Source of the DNA: a gamma proteobacterium symbiont of Lucinoma myriamae
GTDB lineage: Bacteria > Pseudomonadota > Gammaproteobacteria > GRL18
DNA: 6,195 nt
Direction of reading: 5' to 3'
Assembly (NCBI GenBank): GCA_025655635.1
Contig: JAHXIM010000168.1
Coordinates: 1-6,195 of the forward strand
Shown: piece after piece, positions 5,931 to 6,195 of the stretch
How positions within the stretch are numbered: the first letter of the stretch is position 1
Layout of the letters: each line of letters begins with the position of its first letter
Notes under the pieces: model-generated
What the model saw: only the letters and a program-made list of their open reading frames with translations
Database searches by the model: none
Told to the model about the DNA's origin: nothing
Position numbers and translations under genes: made by a program

Positions 5931-5959
5931 ATTATCAGAGTGTTTATTATCAATAACAA
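5931..5959 (-). promoter_or_regulatory. Candidate proximal promoter of the L,D-transpeptidase gene
   Basis: On the minus strand TTGTTA (-35, plus-strand 5954-5959) and GATAAT (-10, plus-strand 5931-5936) are 17 bp apart. The -10 matches consensus at five of six bases, the -35 at four. Initiation near 5924 would leave a very short leader, which favours the second ATG (5905-5907) as start. A 9-bp direct repeat, TTATTATCA at 5929-5937 and 5944-5952, overlaps it. The region is AT-rich, so chance matches are likely. Confidence 0.4.
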
Positions 5960-6023
5960 TTGTATGAATTTTACAAACATGGAACTTATCAGGCTATAAT
6001 TAGTCAAAGCAGTTGTATAAACA

Positions 6024-6052
6024 AGTATAGTCATAGACCTATGTTAAAACAA
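6024..6052 (-). promoter_or_regulatory. Alternative distal promoter of the L,D-transpeptidase gene
   Basis: On the minus strand TTGTTT (-35, plus-strand 6047-6052) and TATACT (-10, plus-strand 6024-6029) are separated by 17 bp. It would give a leader of about 100 nt. The -35 is weak (three of six), and AT-rich sequence makes such matches common. Apart from this and the proximal candidate, 5917-6129 holds no gene that I can support. Confidence 0.28.
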
Positions 6053-6129
6053 ATACATTCATTAAAAAATAAAAACGAACCCATTCAAATATCCAAACGT
6101 ATTCTGATGTGGTTACACTAACCAGGACA

Positions 6130-6160
6130 CTCAATTTCATATAAACTAAATGAAATTGAG
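6130..6160 (+). repeat. Perfect 11-bp hairpin overlapping the ribosome binding site of the right-edge reading frame
   Basis: CTCAATTTCAT (6130-6140) pairs perfectly with ATGAAATTGAG (6150-6160) across a 9-nt loop. The last three bases of the 3' arm (GAG) are the start of the Shine-Dalgarno GAGGA at 6158-6162, ahead of a GTG at 6170. In a transcript entering from upstream the fold would partly hide the ribosome binding site. No U-run follows on the plus strand, so it is not a plain terminator in that direction. Confidence 0.6.
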
Positions 6161-6169
6161 GATTAAAAA

Positions 6170-6195
6170 GTGAACAAGCAAGTAAAACGAAGCTA
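6170..6195 (+). CDS. Possible start of a plus-strand gene, cut by the window edge (perhaps a transposase)
   Basis: GTG at 6170-6172 is preceded by GAGGA at 6158-6162 with a 7-nt gap, a textbook ribosome binding site. Eight codons are visible and read (M)NKQVKRS, a basic start that would suit an IS3-type transposase OrfA or another DNA-binding protein. With so few residues this is only a hint. The hairpin just upstream and the break in base pattern from the neighbouring gene are compatible with an insertion sequence end, but no second end or target duplication is in view. An ordinary gene is equally possible. Confidence 0.35.

Noticed and set aside
5834..6034. 66-codon minus-strand open frame spanning the transpeptidase start
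   Set aside because: It overlaps the signal-peptide frame out of phase, covers the promoter region, and its product has no recognisable features.
6032..6043. Short palindrome CATAGACCTATG
   Set aside because: The arms are only 5 bp in AT-rich sequence and do not extend, so chance explains it.
1..6195. CRISPR array, tRNA, rRNA or attachment site
   Set aside because: I saw no regular spaced repeats, no cloverleaf-type segment and no rRNA-like stretch; coding sequence fills most of the window.

Overview
The window reads as part of a gammaproteobacterial chromosome. It is AT-rich. The YcbB/LdtD-type L,D-transpeptidase, the tight stop/start overlaps and the sigma70-like promoters all fit that class, and I cannot name a genus. 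Every recognisable gene is on the minus strand, so transcription runs from high to low coordinates. The exception is a possible plus-strand start at the right edge.

Left two thirds (71-4082): one tightly packed operon, in transcription order mnhE-like, mnhF-like, mnhG-like, a 647-residue NuoL/M/N-type proton-conducting subunit, and a NuoH-like subunit. It probably continues past the left edge. MnhE/F/G-like subunits next to an antiporter-like subunit and a NuoH-like membrane anchor are the pattern of the modular complex I relatives: energy-converting group 4 hydrogenases (Mbh/Ech/Hyf), Mbx/Mbs and related assemblies. A plain Mrp Na+/H+ antiporter has no NuoH. No MnhB, MnhC or separate MnhD is seen in the window. 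The first ~55 residues of the 647-residue protein resemble the DUF4040/MbhD segment of MrpA and MbhD, which suggests a domain fusion. The peripheral NuoB/C/D/I-like subunits that would identify the electron donor are not visible.

Middle (4083-4253): a 171-bp gap with a good sigma70-like promoter for the operon (17-bp spacer) and a perfect 12-bp AT-rich inverted repeat.

Right third (4254-5916): a periplasmic L,D-transpeptidase of about 553 residues, broken by a frameshift in a seven-A run and by an in-frame TAA beside another seven-A run. Signal peptide, scaffold, peptidoglycan-binding domain and catalytic YkuD domain, with its Cys, are all still present. It is either a young pseudogene or an intact gene carrying homopolymer read errors. 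mnhG also carries a one-base frameshift, after its membrane segments.

Right edge (5917-6195): AT-rich, with candidate promoters for the transpeptidase. Then come a perfect 11-bp hairpin, a strong Shine-Dalgarno sequence partly inside that hairpin, and a GTG start on the plus strand. This may be the beginning of an insertion sequence, but too little is visible to prove it.
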